In this document: one piece after another, positions 48,590-58,990 of the stretch | How positions within the stretch are numbered: the stretch's first letter is position 1 | Layout of the letters: the number at the start of each line of letters is the position of its first letter | DNA from: Zeugodacus cucurbitae | Taxonomy: Eukaryota > Arthropoda > Insecta > Diptera > Tephritidae | DNA length: 64,000 nucleotides | NCBI RefSeq assembly: GCF_028554725.1 | Contig: NC_071669.1 | Location: 52,569,001 to 52,633,000 of the forward strand | Direction: 5' to 3' | Made by a program: the position numbers and the translations under genes | The notes under the pieces: model-generated | Told to the model about the DNA's origin: nothing | Database searches by the model: none | What the model saw: only the letters and a program-made list of their open reading frames with translations

Positions 48590-49335
48590 GGACGTTTAGG
48601 CGAGAAGGAATCGCTGGAGGAGAGGCGCGGTGAGCTTCTTCACGGATGAGTCGAAGTTGGCGGGAGAGGTGAGTAAGGGAGTTTACTGTCGGGAGCTCCG
48701 CATCAACCTTAGTTTCAGGCTTCCCGACTATTGCAACGTTTTTCCTACTATTTAGGCAACGGCTGATATATTGCTTCGAGCGCATCAACCTTTAGGGAGG
48801 TGACGATCCACTCCAATAGTAGAACAGGGCGATACTAGCCCTGAGTTCACTGACTATGCGCTCAAAGGTGGTTAAGGAATTCCTATCTTCACAATCGGTG
48901 GCATCGTTATACTTTTCGATTGGATTAGTCTGGGTTTCTAGCTACAGCGGAATCACAGGGAATTGTAAGGTTGATGAGCTTGCAAGGTCAGGGACGAAAG
49001 TCTCACTATTAGCAGCATCGAAACATGTAGGAGCACCGTTGTCCTATTACGGTTTGCTAATGGACAGATGGGCCTCGGGCAAGCGCTGATCAGTCACTAC
49101 CACATGCGCAGTTTCCAGATACTTGTGGCCCAAGGTAAACCGCAGGAAGTCTACCAATCAAAAGCCCTCAATAAAGCTTACCTCTCCCTAGTCGTTGGGG
49201 TTCTTAATGACCACTGTCCCATCGGAATCCACGCTGTAAGGTTAAAAATCTCACCGGATGCTAGCTGTAGAAGCTGCATGGAGGAGGTCGAGGTTTTTCG
49301 TTTCATTTTTGGATATGAATTTATCAGACAGTCTG
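48590..49335 (+). pseudogene. decayed RNase H-type non-LTR retrotransposon remnant
   Basis: The plus strand reads VSFFTDESKLAGEVSKGVYC near 48630-48690 (RNase H start, TDG changed to TDE) and ELRINLSFRLPDYCNVF, then, after frameshifts, LVWVSSYSGITGNCKVDELA at about 48925-48990, the third RNase H segment (normally W-V-P-G-H-x-G-I-x-G-N). From about 49185 LVVGVLNDHCPIGIHAVRL and ASCRSCMEE give the following Cys/His tail, broken off near 49290. It belongs to the same general group as the 4-kb and 63-kb remnants. No reverse transcriptase segment remains. Confidence 0.7.
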
Positions 49336-50426
49336 AATAAAGTAGAGATTTCATAAGAAGTATAGCTTGTTATTTCATTCTGCTGATTTTCATTAATGGG
49401 AGAACCACAATTGCTTTACAAGTGAATAACGGAATGTCTGTGGAAATTTATGCAGAACTTAAAAGATTTATATTCAACTAGAAAGAAACTAAATTCACCG
49501 GTTCACAAAAAGTTGGACTAAGAATTAATTTGCATTTCACCAATCTTTCGCTAAGAACTTATTTCCTTTCAAAGTGAAATTTCTAAAGATTTTGTATTCA
49601 CAATTTTTTCCCATAAAAGAATACAAATTGAAACTGTACTCCAGCAATAAAAACAAACAAATATACATGGAAGTGTATACTATATAGAAATAACTGCTAA
49701 AGAAATATGCAACAAAAATATTTGCGATAATCTGCTTATTTGTTATTGTAGTTGTTGTTGTTGTTGTCCTAATCAAGCCACATGCATGGTCCTGCATAAC
49801 CAACAGAGCATTAAATTTAACAAAATAAAATGAAGAAACAACCAAAAAGACAGAGCTAATATACAAAAGGAGACAGCAGCACACACAGGCAAGTGTTGCA
49901 ACCTTTTTGAGAAACTAATTTTGCAAGTCTTCCTCTATTGACTCCAGAAATTAGTTTCCCCTTCTACGGAGGTATCACCGATGTAACAACAACAAAATGT
50001 TAAGCAGCCAGCAATGACAGGCGACAGGCACAACAACAACTAAACACTTCGACAGCAATAGCAACAACAAACTTGAGAAGCATATTAACTTTAACGCTGT
50101 GACAATGTTGTCACTTCCAATTTATAAAATTAACATGGCAACGAAGCTACATAAGTACAACAGCTACAACAGCAACAACAACAAGCAGTATAGTAAAAAT
50201 TACATTGAAGAAAATTTCATCAATGTTTTTGTGATTGCAAGTGCCTGTGTGTATGGGTGTGTTTAGAGATAACCTGCCACTTGCCACAGCTTTTGGTTGC
50301 ATGCCACTGCTGCTTCTTCTGCTTGTGTTGCTACTGGTGCTGCTGCTGGCATTGATGGAGAAGCTTCTTTTCTAACACAATTCACACTCTTGTCAAGCTG
50401 TTGTTGTACAATTATACGAGTACTAC
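49336..50426. other. no gene recognised
   Basis: Contains TTG/CAA-rich tracts (about 49749-49767, 49985-49995, 50028-50040, 50163-50182). Frames up to 115 codons on the minus strand are Phe/Tyr-rich without motif. Confidence 0.4.

Positions 50427-50468
<42 letters not shown>
50427..50468 (+). repeat. (TTG)14 microsatellite
   Basis: Perfect run of 14 TTG units. It lies in overlapping open frames on both strands that read Val or Thr runs, which are artefacts. Confidence 0.9.
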
Positions 50469-50471
<3 letters not shown>

Positions 50472-51176
50472 GTATTATGTGTTGTGACACGACTACTGAT
50501 GCTTTTGGCATTCCTCGAGCAAATATATTGGAATGTTTTTGGAAAAGTTTAGCAAAGCAACCAGCCAAAACAAAAAAAGAAAACATACATGGCCACAGAA
50601 AACACAAAAATGGAAACCAAACCCAAAATTCTATCATAGAAATTTTCGAAATATTCTCTTTGACTTAGGTTAGTTACGTATGCGTGAATATAACACTTAG
50701 TTTTGGAGACACTGAAAAGCAAGCATAATCGGACTGAATTGGTTTATAAAAAAAAATTAGATGAGATATTCAGTATTTCTAAGAATTTCATAAGAGAAGT
50801 CATAAAACACAATTAAAGGCTGTATATTTTTCATTCAAGAAATCCAACTTAATATCAATCTTCGGATCATATGTTGAATGTATCTAAAGAAGGTTTACAG
50901 AAGTTCTCATCTTATTTTTGATATACTAGTTTATATTATCTCAGATATAGAACTCATCAAAGTTAAATCTACACTATCCTTTTCGCTACAGTACGTTCAG
51001 AACAACTGTACCAAGTATTTGAAATTGCGATGGGAAAATATAAATAACTCTATAAAATAATGCTGATGGTTTTAGAGATAAATTATGGATTTATTGAACA
51101 TTATAATTGTTATAAGAACTTGTAGAACCACATTGTTACAGCTAACAGAAATATATATATAAATATTACTTTACAA
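50469..51176. other. no gene recognised
   Basis: AT-rich DNA with short unassigned frames. Confidence 0.45.
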
Positions 51177-52252
51177 AACAAGTAAGAAAGGGCTAAGTTC
51201 GGGTGTAACCGAACATTTTATTATTATAACACACAGCTTGACTCACATATTCGACACATATTATTAAAGGAAACATATTTCCTATGAATTTATTCAAAAT
51301 ATCTGAGAGACTTACCTATATTTTCGGTAAAAAATTGTTAGAAGCGCTGAAGTCCTTATATTCGATAAAATTCTTGAAAACTTATGGACCGATTTCGACG
51401 AATTTTAGAAGAGCGATGCTACTCTTTAAATACAGTATTTTTGCAAAGTTCTGTTCCAATGTCATCACTAGTGCTTACTTTATATATTGTTAAGTAAACA
51501 CTTCAGATCGACTTATGGTATATGGAAGTAAGCGTTGTTGGGAACCGATTTGGACTATTTTCACTACATAATATTGGGAAGCTAGGAAGATATTATGAAC
51601 CGTATTTCATTGAACTTGGTCCAGTAGTTTCGTAAATATGGTTTTTGACCCATAATTGGGCGGAGCCACACCCTTTTAAAATTTTGAATATCAATTTGAG
51701 TGCAGCTTTTCTGTATCATCTTTATAATGAAATTTACGGTTTCTAGTGGTTTTCCTTACAGAATTAAATCAGTTTTATTAGTTTTCAATATAACCTTTGT
51801 ATGGGAGGTGGGCGTAGTTATAATCCTATTTCCTCTATTTTTATACTGTATAAGGAAGTGAAGGAAATGACTACCGAGACATTCGTTGATATAGCTTTAG
51901 TAGCTTACAAGATATGTACAAAAATCTTAGTAGGGGCCGGGGTCACGCCTACTTTCACAAAAAAATTACATCCAAATATGTCCCTTCCAAAAAGATCCTT
52001 TGTACCAAATTTCATAGGTTCATAGTTTAATTTAAGGCTTAGTTATAGCTCTTTACATATTTTCGGTTGTCGCCATTTTGTGGGCACGGACGAACAGACA
52101 GACAGACATCCGAATTTCAACACCAATCTTCACCCTGATCACTTTGGCATATATAAGCCCATATCTCTTTTAGTTTCAGAACTTACAACCAACCGTTCGG
52201 TGAACAAAACTATTATACTCTCTTTAGCAACTTGGTTGCAAGAGTACAAAAA
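51177..52252 (-). mobile_element. INE-1-like element, nearly complete
   Basis: Minus orientation. The 3' end at 51177 gives, inverted, the hairpin GTTCGG-TTACAC-CCGAAC followed by TTAGCCCTTTCTTACTTGTT. The 5' end is at 52252 with TTTTTGTACTCTTGCAACCA. Between them are GGGAGGTGGGCGTAG, GGGTCACGCCTACTTTC, ATTGGGCGGAGCCACACCC and a CAGACAGACAGACAT run. The CTCTCGCAATTT block next to the hairpin is degraded. Confidence 0.85.
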
Positions 52253-52335
52253 TTTAAAATAAAAGTGAAATTGGTTTTGTTTTATTTTGAAGCATTTTGA
52301 AATTTTGAAGGATGATCCCATGTTTATCGACTAAT
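52253..52335. other. short spacer
   Basis: About 80 bp between two INE-1-like elements, with no recognised feature. Confidence 0.4.
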
Positions 52336-52507
52336 TATACCCTGAACAGGGTATATTAAGTTTGTCACGAAGTTTGTAACACCCAGAAGGAAGCGTCGGA
52401 GGCCATATAAAGTATATATATAAATGATCAGTATGTTGAACTGAGTCGATTTAGCCATGTCCGTCTGTCTGTCAGCCTGTCTGTATATATACGAACTAGT
52501 CCTTCCG
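52336..52507 (+). mobile_element. second INE-1-like family, 5' part (interrupted)
   Basis: Begins ATTATACCCTGAACAGGGTA, a terminal near-palindrome, then AAGTTTGTAACACCCAGAAG, GAAGCGTCGGAGGCCATATA, AAGTATATATATAAATGATC and GAGTCGATTTAGCCATGTCC with CGTCTGTCTGTC. This wording is close to the 5' part of Drosophila INE-1. It breaks off in a T-run at 52508, where another element is inserted, and resumes at 53729. Confidence 0.85.
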
Positions 52508-53728
52508 TTTTTATACTCTCGCAACAAAGTTGCTAGAGAGTATTATAGTTTTGTTCACATAACGGTTGTTTGTAACACCCAAAACTAAACGAGTTAGATA
52601 TAGGGTTATATATACCAAAGTGATCAGGGTGAAGAGTGGAGTTCAAATCCGAATGTCTGTCTGTCCGTCCGTCCGTCCGTCCGTCAGTCCGTCTGTGCAA
52701 GCTGTAACTTGAGTAAAATTTAAGATATCTTAATGAAACTTGACACAAATATTCTTTGGGACCGTCAGAGGGAGGGAGGAAATGGGCAAAATCGGACCAC
52801 TGCCACGCCCACAAAATGGCGAAAACCGAAAACACATAAAATGCCATAACTAAGCCATAAATAACGTTATGGAAATAAAATTTGGTATGAAGGATCGCAC
52901 TATGATGGGGGATATTTGGATGTAATTTTTTTGGGGAAGTCGGCGTGGCCCCGCCCCCAAATAGATTTTTTGTTCATATCTCGGAAACCCATAGAGCTAT
53001 ATAAACCAAACTTTCTGCAGTCGTTTTTTTAGCCACTTCTTAATACAGTCCAAAAATGAAAGAAATCGGATAATAACCACGCCCACCTCCCATACAAAGG
53101 TTAGGTTGAAAATGACTAAAAGTGGGTTAACTCATTAACGAAAAACGTCAGAAACACTAAATTTCACATAAGAAAAGGCAGATGGAAGCTGCACTCAGAT
53201 TTTTTTACAAAATGAAAAATGGGCGTGGCGTCGCCCGCTTATGGGTCAAAAACCATATCTCAAGAACTACTCGACCGATGTCAATGAAACTTGGTTTGTA
53301 ATAGTTTCCTTACATCCCAATGATATGTTGTGAAAATAGGCCAAATCGCTTCACAACCACGCCTACTTTCGATATACCAGAACTTTGAAGACGATCTGAA
53401 TCGTTAACTTTACAATATATAAAGTAAGCACTAGTGAAGATATCGATGCAGAACTTCGCACAAATACTACCTTTATAGTTTGGCAGCCCCATTCTAAAAA
53501 TCGCCGAAATCGGACCATAGGTTTTCAAGGCCCCATTAATCGAACATGAGGACCTCGGTGCTTCTAACCTAATATTATGGTTTCCAACTTTCAATGGACT
53601 TTATATAATATATGTGACGAATATGTGGGTCAAATTATATATTATATAATATAAATAAAGTTAAATAAATAAATTGCGAGAGTATAAAATGGACGGTTAC
53701 ACCCGAACTTAGCTCTTCCTTACTTGTT
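52508..53728 (+). mobile_element. INE-1-like element (TATACTCTCGCAA family), complete, nested
   Basis: The best-preserved copy in the window, about 1.2 kb. 5' end TTTTTATACTCTCGCAACAA with partner AGAGAGTAT; the CACATAACGGTTGTTTGTAA block; five GTCC/CCGT units at about 52663-52693; ACTGCCACGCCCACAAAATG; GGCGTGGCCCCGCCCCC; ACCACGCCCACCTCCC; ATGGGCGTGGCGTCGCCC; CACGCCTACTTTCG. 3' end TTGCGAGAGTATAAAAT, a hairpin with one stem change (GACGGTTACACCCGAAC) and TTAGCTCTTCCTTACTTGTT. The sub-terminal inverted repeat TATACTCTCGCAA / TTGCGAGAGTATA plus a 3' hairpin is the architecture of DINE-1/HINE elements. It encodes no protein. Confidence 0.9.
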
Positions 53729-54152
53729 AAGATATCGTTTTGAAATTTTGTAGATGTTATTTTCTCTTCAAAAAGCTGCCCATTTGTCGGAGCTGCCAAT
53801 ATCGGACCACTATATCATATAGCTGCCATACAAACTGAACGATCGGAATCAAGGGCTTGTATGGAAAACTTTCGCATTTGACCTGGTATCTTCACGAAAT
53901 TTGACATGGATTACTACTTAAGGTAATAATATAATCTCCGAAGAAATTGTTCAGATCGGTTAACTATGCAACCTTAATGTTTCTAGCAAACAACCCGGCT
54001 AAAAAGAATTAGTAAAATGTTTTCTTTTTTTACTTACTTTTTCTTACGTCTTTAGATTTGCTTAAACACATAGTTACTTAAAGAAATGCACCTGTGAAGG
54101 GTATATTAGCTTCGGTACAGTCGAAGTTAACGTTTTTTCTTGTTTTTTCTCA
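53729..54152 (+). mobile_element. second INE-1-like family, 3' part
   Basis: Resumes after the nested element with AAGATATCGTTTTGAAATTT. It contains TCATATAGCTGCCATACAAA, CTGAACGATCGGAATCAAGG and TCTTCACGAAATTTGACATG, and ends ACCTGTGAAGGGTATATTAG, the hairpin CTTCGGTACAGTCGAAG, then TTAACGTTTTTTCTTGTTTT. With 52336-52507 it makes one element of about 600 bp. Confidence 0.85.
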
Positions 54153-55860
54153 AAATGCGTTTGAATTTATATGTCTTCAATGGTGAGTTATTTGAGGGAT
54201 ATGGAAATTCTTCTTTAATATACATATTTAGGAGACGATACTTTCAGTACCGACTAAGTGTTAAAGCTTCAAGCCATATGCACTTACATATAGGCGTACA
54301 TATAACAAAATCGTTTATCAAAACACTATGAAACATTTAATTAAAAGTAAGATGATAACGTTATATATATCTATTTATAAATAGTAATACATTTCTTGGC
54401 AATTTCAGCGCCAGCAAATGATTACTTAATGGCGTTTCCGCAAAACCAGAATCAGACTAAAGTAGTCTGTAATCAAAAGATATTAAACTCCACTTCGGCA
54501 AACCTTTTCACTTAAGTTCTTACCATAGCAACTGGCAATTTAACGCGATAGAATTCACTTTATTTATACAAGATGCAGTCATACTCATACTAAATACACA
54601 CATATGATACTATATGTATGTACATATGTATGATAGCACTTATATACAAACCTACGCTAAGAAAGTTGAAGCGCTAAAGTAAAATGAAAAGTCTGGAAAG
54701 TTTTTGTCGACTCCGCCTTTCGCTTTTCTTAGAAAATCCATCATTGTTTGATTACACCGTGCAACACAAGCAGAAATAAAGATAAGCGATAAATGCAGAT
54801 ATACATATTTATATTTAGATTTCACTTATTTGGATTTATTTTTTTTATTGATTGTCTGGCACAGGAAAATGAACGCACAATTTAAAAATTTCAAAAATAG
54901 AAGGTAAAAACAAAAAGTTAGAGATATTATTATTGTCATATTATTTATGGATTGATGAAGGTTTTTTTATCACAAATAATGGTTAAATAATTATAATAAA
55001 AATTTTTTAAAATTGTAATTTTATTTAAAATTTATTTATTATTATTATCTCCCTAATAACAGAAAATATGTTTGTCGCATTTTCCTTTTCATAAATATTC
55101 CCATATCTCGAATAATTATATGTATGTATAGGTTATTGTATAGAAATTATTATGGAAATGCCTACATTTATATATAACCACCCACTCTCGCTACCTTTAT
55201 GTCCACCATATACAAATACCATATATCTCACGGTGTTAATGTGCAATTTTCGTTAATGAGAAAAGTTCTATTTGAATTGCATTAGCGTCACGCTCGTTGC
55301 ACCTCCCGCTGAACTCCACCACCCACTCTCCACCCAAACAACATTTTCCACAACGTGTCATTTCATAATTACTTTTCGATTGTGATTTTTTCGCTATTCC
55401 ACCACGCGCTATATCAACACCCAACACTCACCACTGTGCAACAGTTACCAAGCGATTTGCTTAGAAACTCTTATAGCACTTTATTGTCTAATGACAGCGG
55501 CAACGGACAAAAAAGTGAAATGAGAAATAATAAAAAAAAAATTGAAATAAAAAATAGAAACTGTTGACAATTTTCTTCTACCCGCCGTTTCTTTGCGCTT
55601 TGTTCGAAAAGTTTCGCTGATTTTCAACGCTCCATAATCACCAATCCATTTCGTGTTACTAGTACACTTAGAGCGCTTTGCCATGGGCGGGGTGCGGGGT
55701 GTGTCTGAATTTCAATGCGCTCGCACCTTTAGCGCCACTGTTACGGGCTCCTAACTGCGTCTGGGTGCCTTAGTTTTACATTTCAAAAGTTTTTTCTCTA
55801 ATTATTCTTCAATATTTTCATTTTTTTCGCAAATTTCCTTTATTATGAATATGCATGTAC
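54153..55860. other. no gene recognised
   Basis: AT-rich to about 55180; the stretch 55230-55760 is less AT-rich with unassigned frames. TATG-type repeats lie at 54600-54640. Confidence 0.4.
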
Positions 55861-56358
55861 ATTAGGATGGGGCGTAAAAAGGAGAAATATTCTTTCTATA
55901 TTAGGAAATTCGTAAGTTAATACAATTTTTTTTCTTCCATTACAAATTGGATTTTTGATTCTCTTTCTGACAAAAAAGGCTCGAAATCTATATTTTTTCG
56001 TCTCAACGAAATTTTGACATTTGACCTATATGAAAAAATATTACTAATTCGTAATGGAGAAATATTTTTTTTGGTCTTTCTATATTAGGAAATTCGTAAG
56101 ATAATAATAAATTTTTTTGTTTCTTCCATTACTCAAAGTGGATTTTTGATCCTCTTTCCTGACAAAAAAATACTCGAGATCTATATTTTTTTCGTCTCAT
56201 AGAAATTTTGACCTTTGACCTATACGAAAAATATTCTTCATCCGAGGGGAAAAAGTATTATGGTATCTCTGACAAAAAAAAATCGTAATGGTTGTCGAAG
56301 CTCCGAAAATCGGCTGCAAAAAATATAAAAAATCTGTAAACTTTCTGACCACCCTAAT
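55861..56358. mobile_element. MITE-like element with internal tandem duplication
   Basis: Ends are ATTAGGATGG at 55861 and CCACCCTAAT at 56349-56358, inverted with one mismatch. The interior holds two ~175-bp tandem units starting GGAGAAATATT at 55881 and 56055. Each unit contains CTATATTAGGAAATTCGTAA, CTTCCATTAC, GGATTTTTGAT and AAATTTTGAC(A/C)TTTGACC. No ORF is present. The class is uncertain; the ends resemble those of the element at 33.1 kb. Confidence 0.55.
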
Positions 56359-57870
56359 GCACATTTACTTAAATATATTTGAACCCATACCCCTAGTGCT
56401 GCCCTACTTCGTCGGGTTACGCGACGGCATTCAACTCGTTGATTCGTTCATTCATCCGTCATACCTTTTTTCCGAAGAGCGCAAATTGTTGACTTTGCAA
56501 CTAAAAAAATGGATTGCAAACTTTCTGCTTCACACTTAAACAAACATACTAGTATTCTTTTTTTGTTTTTGTAATTTTTTTCTGTTGCCCGCCTATGAAT
56601 TGAAGTTTAACATTTAGTCAACCGTTTCCAGCAGCGCCTACCGCTAACTTGTCCCTCTCACGCTCTCTGCTGCTCTCAGCCATGTTGCTCTGAACCCACT
56701 CATTTTAATATTTGTTTCCGTCATTGTGACTTTTGACGCTTCACTTTTTGACGTTTTCATGTTTATTCATGTGCTAAGTTTTGAATTCTATGCATTCATG
56801 GCAGATGAATTTGAAAGAGCTGCGCTGCGCCTCCTCGACAGCGAGTGGCTGCCGCTGCTACATCGTTGGCGCCTATGGAAAGTGCAAACTTTTTGAAAAT
56901 GTTTTTATAATTTCTGTATTAACAGCTGTCATCACAATTTGCTGCGCCCGGGAAAGTGAATGAATTTTGAATGACAGCTATACAAACGTCATGGTGGCTT
57001 ATAAATGCCTGAGTGTGTGTGTGTTTGTTCTTATTGTTGTCGAGCCAGTGAATATTAATCAATCATGACAAATGTGAAAATATTTTCATGTTGCATTAAT
57101 TAGCAGATTAATTTCTATACACGACCGTGCTGCATTGAGAGGTTAAATTATTTAATGAGCCTGCAATTAGCAAGTATTAATAACAAAGAAATATTAAAAA
57201 TGATACGGAGGGGAAATATATTAATGATTGTCAGTAAATACTACTCGGAAAAAGTTTATTTTATTCAAAGAGAGCAAAAACATTTTATTAATGAGAGTCT
57301 AAGAGAGAGTAATGAGTTCCTCTGTTCAGAAGAAAATAAAAGAGTGCGAAAGAGCTACGCTGGGAATTTAAAATTCTACTAAATATCAACCTCAGCCTAA
57401 GATGATACAGATAATTTCCAAATGCGAATCGAGTAAAATTGCTTAGCAAGTAAAATTGTGTTGATAAAAACTGTAGAAGTGAAGACAATACACAAATCTT
57501 GATCTAGATCTCGTAGTATTTCGAAGAAAAAATCCTGGTTAGAACTTACGAGATCATATAGCGATTGAAATATTTACTGTTAAGCACTTATACGACCTTG
57601 GAAGCGATGTTTACCGATATTCTGATTATGATCCCAATAAGTATGTGCATCGTTTAGGAGTCCTACAATAAACTTGGAAACTCCACATGACATTAAAAGC
57701 GAGCGAAGAGTTAAATGGGAGTGGCGTGCATGCAAAAATTATCGCTTAGTATGATTTTGACAAGAGTTTTTGAGAAACCTTCCATATATATCAAATTTCT
57801 GTTCTTGAAAATATTGATTATCTCAGACCAGAAATATACATTCACAGACTTCCTAATGGTTTGCCTTTAT
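56359..57870. other. no gene recognised
   Basis: The stretch 56590-57000 is less AT-rich. Frames up to 83 codons (e.g. 56288-56539, partly in the MITE) carry no recognised domain. Confidence 0.4.
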
Positions 57871-58990
57871 TTTTATACTCTCGCAACAAAAGTTGTTAAG
57901 AAAGTATTATAGTTTTGTCCACATAACGGTTGTTTGTAAGTCCTACAACTAAACGAGTAAGATACAGGGTTATAAATACCAAAATGATCAGGGTGACGAT
58001 TAAAGTTCAAATCCGGATGTTTGTCTGTCCGTCCGTGCAAGCTGTAACTTGAGTAAAAATTGAGATACGTTAATGAAACTTGGAACACGTGTTCCTTGGC
58101 ACCATAAGATGGTTAAGTTCGCGGAATCGGACCACTGCCACGCCCACAAAAAGGCGATAACCAAAAACACATAATGAGCTATAGCTAAGCCATAAATAAA
58201 GTTATGAACATAAAATTTGGAACATAGCATCGCACTAGGGAGAGGCACATTTGAATGTAATTTTTTTGGAAAAGTGGGCGTGACCCCGCCCCAAATAAGT
58301 TTTTTTTATATATCTTGCAAACCAATAAAGCTATATAAACCAAACTTTCTGCAGTCGTTTCTTTTAGCCGTTTCCTTATACAGTCCAAAAATGAAAGAAA
58401 TCGGATAAAAACCACGCCCACCTCCCATACAAAGGTTAGGTTGAAAATTACTTAAAGTGCGTTAACTCACTAACGAGAAACGTCAGAAACACCAAATTTT
58501 TCATAAGAAATGACAGAAGGCAGCTGCACTGAGATTTTTTTACAAAATGGAAAATGGGCGTGGTGTCGCCCACTTATGGGTCAAAAACCATATCTCAAGA
58601 ACTACTCGACAGATTTCAATGAAATTCGGTATATAATATTTTCTTGACACCCTGATGACACTGGGTGGGTGAAATCGGTTCACAACTACGCCTACTTCCC
58701 ATATAACTCAATTTTGAATCCCTCTGATTCGTTCACTTTATAATGTATACTTAAGGAACCGATAAAGATAGCGAAATAAAACTTTACACAAATACTGTAT
58801 TTCAGCTGTGCCATCACTTGTGGAAAAATTGTCAAAATCGAGCCATGACTTTTCAAGGCCCCTGATATCAAACATGAAGAACTCAGTGCCTAAGGGTAAT
58901 TTTTCACCGAAAATATAGGTAAATCTCTAAATAAATTGCGAGAGTATAAAATGTTCGGTTGCACCCGAACTTAGCCTTTCCTTACTTGTT
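57871..58990 (+). mobile_element. INE-1-like element, complete
   Basis: 5' end TTTTATACTCTCGCAACAAA; the CACATAACGGTTGTTTGTAA block; CTGTCCGTCCGTGCAAGC; ACTGCCACGCCCACAAAAAG; AGTGGGCGTGACCCCGCCCC; ACCACGCCCACCTCCC; ATGGGCGTGGTGTCGCCC; ACTACGCCTACTTCCC. 3' end AAATTGCGAGAGTATAAAAT, the intact hairpin GTTCGG-TTGCAC-CCGAAC and TTAGCCTTTCCTTACTTGTT. About 1.12 kb, noncoding. Confidence 0.9.

Noticed and set aside
50263..50668. Overlapping 123-124 codon ORFs around (TTG)14
   Set aside because: Driven by the trinucleotide run, which yields Val or Thr runs on opposite strands.
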